Shown: positions 1 to 8,077, numbered from the stretch's first letter. The stretch is 16,853 nt of DNA from Oceanococcus sp051252075 (GCA_051252075.1 JBPOFU010000060.1:1-16853), one strand, 5' to 3'. Notes: a model not told the origin generated them from the letters alone. Translations and numbers: made by a program.

Positions 1-1
1 G

Positions 2-301
2 GATTATCTGATTCAGGGCTTGGATAAGATGAAAAACGATGGCTTAGCTGCCATGGTGCCTAAGCAATCCGCCTTTGAACGTTACAACCAATCGATGGTG
101 CATTCCATACAACGCACGATTTGGGTTACAGGTGGTTGCGACAGCTGGTACTTGGATAAAGATGGCATTCCAAATATCTACCCTTGGCGGCCCAGTCGCT
201 ATCGTCGGGAAATGCAGAATATGGACTTTGCCGAGTTCGATTTGATACGCGCATCGGATATGCACGTATCAGAATCGGCAGGCACGAACCAAGTGGCTTA
301 A
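2..301 (+). CDS. Flavin-containing (Baeyer-Villiger type) monooxygenase, C-terminal fragment
   Basis: This is the last 99 codons of a gene that begins before the window; the frame is open from base 2 to the TAA at 299-301. The visible protein carries the pattern typical of the C-terminus of class B flavoprotein monooxygenases of the cyclohexanone/phenylacetone monooxygenase type: a stretch around 'YNQSM...TIWVTGGCDSWYLDKDG' followed by a 'YPWRPSRYRREM' segment and an acidic-aromatic end. In that family these residues line the substrate side of the FAD/NADPH enzyme, which inserts oxygen into ketones to give esters or lactones. The FAD and NADPH Rossmann motifs would lie upstream and cannot be seen. 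The SDR and hydrolase that follow on the same strand fit a ketone-degradation pathway. The family call is fairly sure; the substrate is unknown. Confidence 0.8.
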   Translation, partial: DYLIQGLDKMKNDGLAAMVPKQSAFERYNQSMVHSIQRTIWVTGGCDSWYLDKDGIPNIYPWRPSRYRREMQNMDFAEFDLIRASDMHVSESAGTNQVA

Positions 302-341
302 ACAAGCGCGGAATATCTCACACAAACGTGGCAATTTTTCC

Positions 342-370
342 TCAATCTTCAGGCGCATGATAAAGATTGA
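342..370. repeat. 8-bp perfect inverted repeat in the gap after the monooxygenase
   Basis: TCAATCTT (342-349) and AAGATTGA (363-370) form a perfect 8-bp stem with a 13-base loop in the gap between the monooxygenase stop and the SDR start. It is AT-rich and no T tract follows, so it is not a convincing intrinsic terminator. It could be a weak hairpin in a shared transcript or an operator-like site. Confidence 0.3.
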
Positions 371-392
371 TTAGAACCAACGGATACTGGCT

Positions 393-1262
393 TTGAGCAG
401 CGAAACACCGCTAGAAAATGTCGTCACATTGGTGACCGGCGCATCACGTGGTGCGGGATTAGGAATTGCCCGCGCTTTCGGTCATCTCGGCGCCACGGTT
501 TATATCACAGGGCGAACCTTGCAAGAAGGACAAGCTCCCCTGCCCGGAACCATTGGCGCTGCCGCAGAACAAGTCAATAAAGCTGGCGGCATAGGCATAC
601 CTGTAGCGTGCGATCACAGTGATGACACTCAAGTTGCGGCACTTTTCGAACGTATTCAGGATGAGCAAAAGCGTCTGGACATATTGGTTAACAACGCAAC
701 ATTTTTGCACGATGAGCTGCCCAATAAAGGTGGCTTTTGGGAAAAATCGACGGGCTTGGTGGATATCTTGGACGTGGGTCTACGCTCCGCTTATATCGCC
801 AGTTGGCACGCAGCCAAACTGATGGTCGCTCAGCGCAACGGTTTAATCGCTTTCACCTCATCTTTTGGCGGAAATTGCTATATGCATGGTGCGGCCTACG
901 GTGCACAAAAGGCGGGTGTTGATCGATTTGCCTACGATATGGCCATCGACTTAAAGCCGCACAATGTCGCCACTGCCTCAATTTGGATGGGCATGCTCAA
1001 AACCGAGCGCACTCGACGAGTGATGGACGCTGAACCTGAAAAATATCAAGGGTTCTGGGACATTGCAGAAAGCCCGGAGTTTACTGGCCATATCTTGTCG
1101 GCTTTGTATCAAGATGAGCAGCGACAGGAGAAATCTGGACTGGTGCACATAGGCGCGGAACTGGCGCAAGCTTACGGATTGTTGGATGACGGCCAACAGC
1201 CGCCGTCGCACCGCCCCATGCTGGGCGCGCCGCCAACTGTGAACCCTGCGATTGTTGAATAA
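393..1262 (+). CDS. Short-chain dehydrogenase/reductase, DHRS1-like
   Basis: This 289-residue NAD(P)-dependent oxidoreductase has a classical SDR fold. The cofactor glycine motif TGASRGAG is at residues 15-22, NNA at 100-102, the catalytic serine at about 156-157, and YGAQK (Y169, K173) supplies the Tyr/Lys pair. Motif order, length and the 'VNNA...FWE...DVGLRSAY' region resemble the DHRS1 subgroup, whose natural substrates are poorly defined (steroids and carbonyls have been suggested). The start is unusual. An in-frame TAG lies at 372-374, no ATG exists before the Rossmann motif, and TTG at 393 (with a GGA about 8 bases upstream) is the best choice. The stop overlaps the start of the next gene, indicating coupled translation. 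A role in oxidising an alcohol released from the monooxygenase/hydrolase pathway is inferred from context. Confidence 0.88.
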   Translation: MSSETPLENVVTLVTGASRGAGLGIARAFGHLGATVYITGRTLQEGQAPLPGTIGAAAEQVNKAGGIGIPVACDHSDDTQVAALFERIQDEQKRLDILVNNATFLHDELPNKGGFWEKSTGLVDILDVGLRSAYIASWHAAKLMVAQRNGLIAFTSSFGGNCYMHGAAYGAQKAGVDRFAYDMAIDLKPHNVATASIWMGMLKTERTRRVMDAEPEKYQGFWDIAESPEFTGHILSALYQDEQRQEKSGLVHIGAELAQAYGLLDDGQQPPSHRPMLGAPPTVNPAIVE

Positions 1263-2013
1263 GCTCAAAACAACAGGTCGACGCAAGCTATTGCGTTGGC
1301 TGCTGCTTTGCATAGTAGTACTACCGGGCATTCCCTTCATTTTGGGCTCCTTAGGCATCGTGCTGTTCGCAAATTGGCCTTCACCAAATTTGCAATGGAC
1401 AGTCACGCCGCTCCCACTGGGCGCACAGAACCTAACGCTAGTTACCCACGGCAAAGGCGGCAATGCCGACGGCTGGGTCAGCGAACTCGTAGCCAACCTG
1501 AGCAGGCCGGCACCTCCGTCTAGCTTTGTCGTGGGCGTGGACTGGCACGACGCATCCTACAACCTGTTTCGTTGCTCGGTGAATGGCGCGCGCATCGGTG
1601 AACGTTTGGCCAAAGATGTGCTGGCAAACAATCCGGAGCTACGCCGCGTGCACTTCATCGCACACAGCGCGGGTAGTTTTATGGCCTACTCATTTTGTCA
1701 GACCATAAAGAAAGCCAGCCCTGAAATTCACGTCAAAACGACCTATCTAGACCCCTCCAGCATTTACCGTGGAATTGATTGGACCTACGGTACGCGTCAC
1801 TTCGGCAATTGCTCTGATGAAAGCGAAGCCTATTACAATGTAGGCGATGGTGCGCCCGGCAGCGAACAAGCACTTCAGCACGCACAGAGTCATGATATTA
1901 CAGCGCTCAAACCATCTGGCTGGAGCAACGGACACCTGTGGCCCGTCGAGTACTACTTACAACGCTCGCGCGGCTTGTTAAACACACACGAAAACAATGA
2001 ATCAAAGCCATAG
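1252..2013 (+). CDS. Membrane-anchored alpha/beta hydrolase (lipase/esterase-like)
   Basis: A 253-residue protein with a basic N-terminus and a strongly hydrophobic segment at about residues 13-40, an uncleaved anchor or signal peptide. A Ser hydrolase domain follows. The oxyanion-hole HG is at 66-67, the nucleophile elbow AHSAGS gives S139, D167 sits in 'TYLDPS', and H228 in 'SNGHLW' is the likely catalytic histidine. The VGVDWHD element before the elbow recalls the pancreatic-lipase-like group, where a similar 'VDW' precedes the nucleophile. The frame opens after a TGA at 1240-1242 and offers only TTG (1252 or 1255) or CTG as starts, overlapping the SDR stop, so translation is probably coupled. 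In context it could cleave esters or lactones made by the upstream monooxygenase; this is inference. The substrate is unknown. Confidence 0.75.
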   Translation: MLNKLKTTGRRKLLRWLLLCIVVLPGIPFILGSLGIVLFANWPSPNLQWTVTPLPLGAQNLTLVTHGKGGNADGWVSELVANLSRPAPPSSFVVGVDWHDASYNLFRCSVNGARIGERLAKDVLANNPELRRVHFIAHSAGSFMAYSFCQTIKKASPEIHVKTTYLDPSSIYRGIDWTYGTRHFGNCSDESEAYYNVGDGAPGSEQALQHAQSHDITALKPSGWSNGHLWPVEYYLQRSRGLLNTHENNESKP

Positions 2014-2032
2014 CGGCGTTGCGGAGCACAGC

Positions 2033-3085
2033 ATGAGCACTTTCGAACAAATCAAACATTTTGATGGCAGCCGCAACGCTGCGGGGCAACAGAGCCGGGT
2101 GGAAGACACACGGACGGCGGCATTGGATTTTCGCAAGGAGATGCTGGCAGGTTCAAAGGTTCGCTACTACCAATCCTTTGATCTGGTGCGTGTGCCCTAT
2201 CCTACGCGCTACGGTCTACGCAATGCCTTTTCCCGCGAACGCTGGGTGGAATTCCTACATCTGCAGAATCGCATGTTCATTGTGCAATTCGACAGCAAAG
2301 ACGGGCTCAAGACTTTGCTGGTCTCCCCCTCCGATCACGAACGCAATGTGGAAACGCCGTTTTTTCGCCGCTTGGCCGATGCCAGCCCTGCACTGCTGCA
2401 AAAAGTGATCGTGAAACGCCAATCCAGCGTGCCCGAACTACTCGCCCAAGCTGGCCTGAAGCCAGAAGATGTGGATTACATCACGTACGACCACTTGCAC
2501 ACGCAGGATGTGCGGCGCTGGTTGGGTAGCGATGACAACGACGCCTTACTGCCCAATGCCAAGTTGCTGATACATGGCCGCGAATGGGAATCCAGCTTGG
2601 ATCTCAACCCCTACCAAGCCGATTGGTATTGCCCCAACGGTATCGCTGGCATACCTGAAAGTAAGGTTCACTGCTTTGATGGCTCTATCAAACTGGGCGA
2701 TGGCATCGCTTTAGTGCATACCCCCGGTCACACTGAAGGCAATCATTCTATCGTTGCACATACTGATGAAGGACTGTGGGTAACCAGCGAAAATGGCATC
2801 AGCGTGGATGCCTACGCACCGGAACTATCAACCGCCGCAGGTGTTGCTGAGTACGCCAAAATGATTGGGACCGAAGTCATTATCAATGGCAATACGCTGG
2901 AAAACTCGGTCGATCAATATATTTCCATGGTGCAGGAAAAAACCATCGCCGGGCCTTCCAAGCGTGATCCACGCTTCCCCAACATTTTCCCTTCATCGGA
3001 AATGACCCCATTTGCACTGTTCCCAGGCACAACACCTGCGTTCTATGTTGGCGAAGCGAAACATGGGCAATTGAATGGTCGTTAA
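2033..3085 (+). CDS. Metallo-beta-lactamase-fold hydrolase
   Basis: A 350-residue protein of the MBL fold. The first metal motif reads HLHTQD (H154, H156, D159), and the third-strand histidine is H233 in 'TPGHTEGNHS'. The usual final histidine of HxHxDH is replaced by valine, so one metal site may be altered. About 110 residues of extra N-terminal sequence and an extended C-terminus distinguish it from short glyoxalase-type members. I chose ATG 2033 because GGAG at 2023-2026 lies six bases ahead. An upstream ATG at 1997 would add 12 residues, overlaps the hydrolase and has no good ribosome site. It is the last gene of the plus-strand cluster and ends 12 bases from the convergent kinase gene. 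Its reaction is not known; ester, thioester or lactone hydrolysis would fit the neighbours. Confidence 0.75.
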   Translation: MSTFEQIKHFDGSRNAAGQQSRVEDTRTAALDFRKEMLAGSKVRYYQSFDLVRVPYPTRYGLRNAFSRERWVEFLHLQNRMFIVQFDSKDGLKTLLVSPSDHERNVETPFFRRLADASPALLQKVIVKRQSSVPELLAQAGLKPEDVDYITYDHLHTQDVRRWLGSDDNDALLPNAKLLIHGREWESSLDLNPYQADWYCPNGIAGIPESKVHCFDGSIKLGDGIALVHTPGHTEGNHSIVAHTDEGLWVTSENGISVDAYAPELSTAAGVAEYAKMIGTEVIINGNTLENSVDQYISMVQEKTIAGPSKRDPRFPNIFPSSEMTPFALFPGTTPAFYVGEAKHGQLNGR

Positions 3086-3097
3086 ATCGCCCCGCTG

Positions 3098-5902
3098 TTA
3101 GGTCCCGCGTGCGGCCAAGTAATCTTGCGCCGCACACACGCCCTGCTGCAAACCCACGGCATACTCTTGCAAAGCTTGATCTTCCTCCTCGCTCTGCGCC
3201 ACCGCATTTTCCAAGCGCAGAGCTTGTTGCTGTAACGGTTTCATTCCAAGACTGGCAGCAAGCCCTTTTACCGTGTGAGCCAAACGGCGGGCTTCAGTGC
3301 GCTGCTCTTTTGCCAGCAGGTCCGCAATGTCTTTGTCGGAACCTGCATAGCGCTGCAGAAAATCTTGTAATAAGCGGCCATACAGCGTTTCATCCTCATT
3401 GCAATAGCTGCGCCCTTCAGCCGCGTCAAACACGACATCTGGAATCACAGGCAGTGCTTCAAGCGCTGTTGGTGAGCGCGCTTTAGCCGCAGCTCGTTCG
3501 CCTTTTGAGTGCTGCAGGATGCATTGGATCAACTCTTGCGCGCGTATAGGCTTGGCAACGAAATCGTCCATACCCGCATCAAAGCAGGATTGCCGATCCT
3601 GATCGGCGACGCTAGCCGACACCGCGATAATGGGCAAGGATGCATAGCCTTCCATCTCGCGTATTTTTCGCGTAGCGGTATAGCCATCCATTTCTGGCAT
3701 GAACACGTCCATGAGCACGAGATCGAAGTTTGTGTTTTGAACTTCCTCTACCGCTAGGCGCCCATTCTCCACCATGGTTATTTCAACGTCCAAGCTACCC
3801 AACAGTTCCTGAACGAGGATTTGGTTCAAGGCGTTATCTTCGACCAGCAATATTTTTAGGCCGCTCAAGCGTTCACCCTGCAAATCGGCTAATGCAGGCA
3901 TTTCGTGGACAGTATCGCTATTGGCCACCCAGTCTGTTGGCGGATCGATTGCTTGCAAAGGCACACGAAACCAAAATTCGCTGCCTTGGCCGGGCCGACT
4001 AATTACACCAATGTCGCCGCCCATTAAGCTGACCAATTGTTTGCTGATAACCAAGCCCAATCCGGTACCGCCAAAACGGCGTGTAATTGTTTCATCAGCC
4101 TGGGTAAAAGCCTGAAATAAGCGATTTTGGTCGTGCTTATCTATCCCCACGCCAGTGTCACGCACACGCACTTGCAGTTGCTCGCCGTCTTCATCTCGCA
4201 ACACTGTAACGAACACCTCAACTCCACCGAATTCGGTGAACTTAATGGCATTGGACATGAGATTAATGAGTATCTGTTCGAGTCGCAGTGCATCCGCCTC
4301 GATCCACTGTGGCAGCGCATCTTCATATTCCAGCACAAAATCTATATCTTTTCGCTCAGCTTGAAGCTCAAACATGGCACGCAATTTTTCGAACAGAGGC
4401 TGCACGCAAACCGGTGCGCTTTCCAACTCCAGGTGCCCAGACTCAACTTTCGAAAAATCCAGAATGTCATTGATCAAAGCCAGCAAACTGTTCGCCGCGC
4501 TATGTATTTGCGACAAGTAACGTACCCGTTTGTCCGCACTATCACGGCGCATGCCCAGTTCAGAAAAACCAATCACCGCATTCATAGGCGTGCGCAATTC
4601 ATGGCTCATCTTGGCCAAAAAATCAGTCCGTGTTCGTGCTGCCATTTCGGCTTGACGACGGTCATTGGCATCACGCATGGACTGCAACTGCGCTTTCAAC
4701 ATGCGCTTGCGATCGGCATTCAATAAATCACCCAGCGCGGCTGCCAAAAACACGATGAGTACGCTCAGGCCCAGTTGCATCGCGTAATTGGTAAAAATAT
4801 TAAACGGCGCAAAACCGAAGACGGTCAACACTTTCACCAATACCGCAATGAGGTACCAACTCCAGGCCACTAAAAACAATTGAGCCGTACGTTGATTATG
4901 TGATGAGGCTTTAATGGACGCCAAAATGACACTCACAGCCACCGCGCCACCAGTAATCGTCCCCAAGCGTATGCCTAAGGCGTAATCAGCGATCAGTGGG
5001 CTCACTGCAACAGCAACACATATCCATTGTTCAATTCGCAATATACGACTCAGGCGATGGCCGATATCGGCAATGGCCAGTGTCTGACGGGTCAGGCTCA
5101 AAGCGAAAAACAAAGCGATTCCCATGGACAATGGGGTCATCGCGTTACTCAACCATGGCCATTCACCCCACAGGAACTGCGAGCCATAACCGGTTAGGCT
5201 GAGCGGCAAACCAAGGCCAGCGAAAAACACGAAGGCCGAGTAATCAACAAACAATTGGCCGCGAGTGATCAAGGCCACCAAGGCACTAAATAAAACGGTG
5301 ATTAATATCACTCCGAAGTACAGGCCCATCCAAAAACTAAAACGGGCGCTGCGCTCGGCAAATTGAGAGCTGGTTATCAACATCAACGGCAGGGTATGTG
5401 CGCTCTGGCTATCCAAGCGGATATATAAACTGTAAGCACCTGGCGCTTCCAAGGCCAAGGGGAACAGCAAAGTGCGTGACACTGCAGGCCGCTGTGACGC
5501 TTTGACTTGGTCGCCGCTGTGCAAGCTCTGCATTAGCTCGCCATTTTTCCAAAGATACATATCGATGAAATCCAGCACCGGATAGTCGATATCAGCAAAC
5601 CATTTCTGTAGCAAATCCTGCTCTTCCACAGAAAAAACCAAACGAAACCAATGGACGTTGCTGTCAAAACCTAAATTAATAACGCTGTCTTGTATCGGCT
5701 GGAACGAATCCATCGCGATAACATCACGCAGTTCAAGCTTGCCGCCCGGGTCGGCAAGAAACTCAAATGAGCGCCCCAAACCATCGTGCATTTGCGCCAA
5801 ACCGCTTATCGGAGCTGCAGACGCCACATTGCCGGTCAGTAAGCCACAAAGTAGCACTGCCGCGATGAAGCGAAAAAATCCCTGTAGGCTGGAATGGTTC
5901 AT
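3098..5902 (-). CDS. Hybrid sensor histidine kinase with 7TMR-DISM sensor, REC and Hpt domains
   Basis: A 934-residue multidomain phosphorelay protein. Order: signal peptide (1-30), periplasmic 7TMR-DISMED2-like sensor (about 35-180), seven-helix membrane domain (about 188-392), short coiled linker, HisKA with H434 in 'SHELRTPMNAVIGFSELG', HATPase_c (N551 in the N box, DTGVGI at 582-587, GGTGLGL at about 611-617), receiver domain with D732 in 'LMDVFMPEMDG' and the KP dipeptide near 784-785, and a C-terminal Hpt domain with H876 in 'AHTVKG'. All phosphotransfer residues are present, so a His-Asp-His relay can run inside the protein to a soluble regulator. No partner regulator is adjacent, so it appears orphan. 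DISMED2 domains often bind carbohydrates or other small ligands, but the signal here is unknown. It lies 71 bases downstream of rarD on the same strand; its ribosome site is weak. Confidence 0.93.
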   Translation of the reverse strand: MNHSSLQGFFRFIAAVLLCGLLTGNVASAAPISGLAQMHDGLGRSFEFLADPGGKLELRDVIAMDSFQPIQDSVINLGFDSNVHWFRLVFSVEEQDLLQKWFADIDYPVLDFIDMYLWKNGELMQSLHSGDQVKASQRPAVSRTLLFPLALEAPGAYSLYIRLDSQSAHTLPLMLITSSQFAERSARFSFWMGLYFGVILITVLFSALVALITRGQLFVDYSAFVFFAGLGLPLSLTGYGSQFLWGEWPWLSNAMTPLSMGIALFFALSLTRQTLAIADIGHRLSRILRIEQWICVAVAVSPLIADYALGIRLGTITGGAVAVSVILASIKASSHNQRTAQLFLVAWSWYLIAVLVKVLTVFGFAPFNIFTNYAMQLGLSVLIVFLAAALGDLLNADRKRMLKAQLQSMRDANDRRQAEMAARTRTDFLAKMSHELRTPMNAVIGFSELGMRRDSADKRVRYLSQIHSAANSLLALINDILDFSKVESGHLELESAPVCVQPLFEKLRAMFELQAERKDIDFVLEYEDALPQWIEADALRLEQILINLMSNAIKFTEFGGVEVFVTVLRDEDGEQLQVRVRDTGVGIDKHDQNRLFQAFTQADETITRRFGGTGLGLVISKQLVSLMGGDIGVISRPGQGSEFWFRVPLQAIDPPTDWVANSDTVHEMPALADLQGERLSGLKILLVEDNALNQILVQELLGSLDVEITMVENGRLAVEEVQNTNFDLVLMDVFMPEMDGYTATRKIREMEGYASLPIIAVSASVADQDRQSCFDAGMDDFVAKPIRAQELIQCILQHSKGERAAAKARSPTALEALPVIPDVVFDAAEGRSYCNEDETLYGRLLQDFLQRYAGSDKDIADLLAKEQRTEARRLAHTVKGLAASLGMKPLQQQALRLENAVAQSEEEDQALQEYAVGLQQGVCAAQDYLAARGT

Positions 5903-5921
5903 AAACTAATTGTGCCCACAA

Positions 5922-5936
5922 GGCGCCCATAGCGCC
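5922..5936. repeat. GC-rich inverted repeat between rarD and the hybrid kinase
   Basis: GGCGC (5922-5926) and GCGCC (5932-5936) form a 5-bp stem with a 5-base loop in the 71-base gap. There is no T tract on either side, so a terminator role for rarD is doubtful; it may be a minor attenuating hairpin. Confidence 0.25.
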
Positions 5937-5973
5937 ATGGAAAAATGATCAGTACACATGCTTTTTCATCTGT

Positions 5974-6897
5974 TCACACGCGCTCAAAAACTGTATCGTT
6001 CGCAGCAAGCTTGGTGTTTCGACGTTGCCGCTGATAGCGCACGAGACCGTCAACTGCATAAATCAATAATCCCAACCAAATGCAGAAAAAGCCCAACAGA
6101 CGATCACGCCCAAATGGCTCGTGGAACACCATAACGCCAATGACCAACTGTATGCTCGGAGCGAGGTATTGCAGAATGCCAACCGTGGCATACGGTAAGC
6201 GACGTGCGCCATAAGCAAACCAAATCAGTGGCAGTGCGGTTACAACCCCACCTAAGATCAACAAAAATTGCAGACTAGCGCCCGCCTGCAAAAAGCCAAA
6301 CTTGCCCCACGTCGAGAAGTAGCCAAGATATACCAGCGCGAAAGGCAGCAACAAAGCGCTTTCCAAAGCCAGACCGGGTATGGCGTCAACATCGGCGATT
6401 TTGCGTATCAAACCGTAACTGGCAAAACTAAAGGCTAGTCCTAGCGCGATCCAAGGGGGTTGCCCCAACTGCCAAGTCATCCAAGCCACACCGCAGGCTG
6501 CTAAGGCGACGGCGAACCAACGAACTTTACCGAGACGCTCGCCAAGAAAAATAACGCCCAACAGCACATTGACTAAAGGGTTGATGAAATATCCCAAACT
6601 GGTTTCAACAATATGCCCACTATTGACGGCCCAGATATACAGATACCAATTGCCACCAATAATGAGTCCGCTGAGGCTCAATAAGGCCAACAAGCGACGC
6701 TGCTGCAACAAGGGCGACCACCAGCCCCAGCCTTTTCGGATCGCCAAATAGGCCCAGACAAATACAAAACACCATACTAGGCGATGCATCATGATATCCA
6801 AGGCAGGAACAGCCTCAAGCTGACGCCAATACAAGGGGAAAACACCCCATGCCAAAAATGCAGCCACGGCCGCTAGCAACCCGGATGACGCCATCAT
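5974..6897 (-). CDS. rarD: RarD-type EamA/DMT-family permease
   Basis: A 307-residue inner-membrane protein with about ten hydrophobic helices in two EamA repeats. The start 'MMASSGLLAAVAAFLAWGVF', the 'NWYLYIWAVN' segment, 'ETSLGYFINPLVNVLLG' and 'LQYLAPSIQLVIGV' in the second half are typical of RarD proteins, named for chloramphenicol sensitivity in E. coli; the physiological substrate is not firmly known. The frame stays open to 7062, but the added residues are polar and cysteine-rich, not membrane-like, and would overlap the divergent acyltransferase region. The tandem ATGs at 6895-6897 and 6892-6894 match the usual family start, with a GAG a few bases upstream. The gene may be cotranscribed with the kinase downstream. 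Confidence 0.9.
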   Translation of the reverse strand: MMASSGLLAAVAAFLAWGVFPLYWRQLEAVPALDIMMHRLVWCFVFVWAYLAIRKGWGWWSPLLQQRRLLALLSLSGLIIGGNWYLYIWAVNSGHIVETSLGYFINPLVNVLLGVIFLGERLGKVRWFAVALAACGVAWMTWQLGQPPWIALGLAFSFASYGLIRKIADVDAIPGLALESALLLPFALVYLGYFSTWGKFGFLQAGASLQFLLILGGVVTALPLIWFAYGARRLPYATVGILQYLAPSIQLVIGVMVFHEPFGRDRLLGFFCIWLGLLIYAVDGLVRYQRQRRNTKLAANDTVFERV

Positions 6898-7072
6898 GTT
6901 ACTCAGTTGAGGCTCAGCAAAACGATACTGAATGACGCATTCTGCCTGAACATGGCAGCGATTTTTCCAAAGCCGATTCGTTTTGTCTATCGCACCGTGA
7001 CAAGTCCGTGAAAATAGAGGCAAAATAGGCCATAACCCTTTTTTGCAACAAGTCCTGAGCACGGATTCTTAT
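6898..7072. promoter_or_regulatory. Divergent intergenic region between rarD and the acyltransferase
   Basis: These 175 bases separate two genes read in opposite directions, so they must hold promoters for both. I see only imperfect boxes (for example a minus-strand TTGTCA at about 6999-7004) and no clear -10 partner, so no promoter is assigned. GGA at 7063-7065 serves as a modest ribosome site for the acyltransferase ATG. Confidence 0.4.
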
Positions 7073-7684
7073 ATGAATGAACGCATTCCAGTACTTGGTG
7101 AACACGTTCCACGCAGCGGCAATGCCTTCACCCGCGGAGTCGGCTTATTTGTGTTTTCCCTAGCGGGATGGCGTGTCGAAGGGAATTTGCCCAATCTCAA
7201 AAAATTTATCCTTGTCGCTGCGCCACATACCTCAAACATGGATGGCATCATGGGCATTACCGGCTTGCTGGCCATGGGGTTTCGCGCCAATGCGATGGTG
7301 AAAAGCGATGCGTTTGTCGGCCCGTTGGGCTGGTTCTTGAAAGCCATCGGTGCGATACCGGTCGATCGCAACAGTCCATTAGGTGTGGTAGAACAAACTG
7401 CCCGTGCTTTTCAACAGCGTGATGCCATGGTATTGCTCATGGCTCCAGAAGGCACGCGTAAGAACGCCAAAGAATTCAAATCCGGATTTCATCGCATGGC
7501 GCTGGCGGCAGATGTGCCGGTGGTGCCCATATCGATCAACTATGAGAAAAAGGCAGCGATCTTGGGTGAGCCAATCAAAATGCAAGATGATTTTGACGCC
7601 GATCTGGAAAAACTCATACGCATCTTTCGTGCAAACAGCGTTGCTCGACACCCTGAGCGTCTGTCCTTGCCGATGCAGCAATAG
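7073..7684 (+). CDS. PlsC-type glycerolipid acyltransferase (short form)
   Basis: A 203-residue protein with the four lysophosphatidate-acyltransferase motifs in order: the HX4D variant HTSNMD (H52, D57), the substrate segment 'FLKAIGAIPVDR' ending at R99, EGTR at 126-129, and the proline-bearing 'VPVVPISI' near 149-156. There is no obvious transmembrane helix, and it is shorter than PlsC (about 240 residues), like other small members that acylate lysophospholipids or related alcohols at the membrane surface. ATG 7073 is preferred over an upstream in-frame TTG at 7043. The gene is convergent with the four-gene minus-strand operon, with 33 bases between the stops. The precise acyl acceptor cannot be told from sequence. 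Confidence 0.85.
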   Translation: MNERIPVLGEHVPRSGNAFTRGVGLFVFSLAGWRVEGNLPNLKKFILVAAPHTSNMDGIMGITGLLAMGFRANAMVKSDAFVGPLGWFLKAIGAIPVDRNSPLGVVEQTARAFQQRDAMVLLMAPEGTRKNAKEFKSGFHRMALAADVPVVPISINYEKKAAILGEPIKMQDDFDADLEKLIRIFRANSVARHPERLSLPMQQ

Positions 7685-7717
7685 TTGATGACCTTTACAG
7701 AGCTAAATCGGCATCAA
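7685..7717 (+). terminator. Possible weak terminator hairpin between convergent genes
   Basis: TTGATG (7685-7690) pairs with CATCAA (7712-7717), and CC/GG inside could extend the stem past a bulge. On the plus strand it is followed by TTAATTCTTT, only moderately T-rich. It fills the gap between the stops of the acyltransferase and the 119-residue gene. Weak support. Confidence 0.25.
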
Positions 7718-8077
7718 TTAATTCTTTAAGGATTTCGGCAAAGCCCAACGTTTGCTTATCGCAAATTCCAAAAAAGCATCAAATTTCAGCAGCGTTTCTA
7801 GCTCGACATCATTACGCCGCTTGTCCGCACGCAATTCCTTTCCAGTTTCTAGACCTTTGGCCAAAATGCGCCAACGCTTTGCCATACTCTGCAACCACTT
7901 CGGATCATCATCTCTGAGCATACCCAAGGACTGCTGCGCCGCATTCAACACCAAAAAATGCTCCATGCCCAAACTCGCTGGGTCCACATCAAGACTCATC
8001 GCCAAGCACTGCCATGCCGGCAAGCTATCTGCGACTAAAATTGGTTCAGGGTTTGCTTTTATCCCCACGACGCCCAC
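7718..8077 (-). CDS. Uncharacterised 119-residue protein, fourth gene of the zorAB-like operon
   Basis: I do not firmly recognise this protein. It is soluble, with no signal peptide or membrane segment, probably mostly alpha-helical, and has a charged middle (about residues 64-95) and a basic C-terminus. The central part 'LVLNAAQQSLGMLRDDDPKWLQSMAKRW' vaguely recalls, from memory, the C-terminal pattern of DUF2894 proteins (ZorG of type III Zorya); this is a hypothesis only. The frame opens just after a TGA, so GTG at 8075-8077 is the first possible start; a second GTG lies nine bases later. It overlaps the preceding small gene by 32 bases in another frame, so it is either translationally coupled or the second half of a frameshifted gene. 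Operon position implies a role with the ZorAB-like motor. Confidence 0.6.
   Translation of the reverse strand: MGVVGIKANPEPILVADSLPAWQCLAMSLDVDPASLGMEHFLVLNAAQQSLGMLRDDDPKWLQSMAKRWRILAKGLETGKELRADKRRNDVELETLLKFDAFLEFAISKRWALPKSLKN

Noticed and set aside
4127..4726. 199-codon open frame on the plus strand
   Set aside because: It lies wholly antisense to the HisKA/HATPase part of the hybrid kinase, whose motifs are clear; the antisense product has no recognisable domain.
6898..7062. N-terminal extension of the RarD reading frame
   Set aside because: The extra 55 residues are polar and cysteine-rich, not like any RarD start; the family begins at the tandem ATG at 6892-6897.
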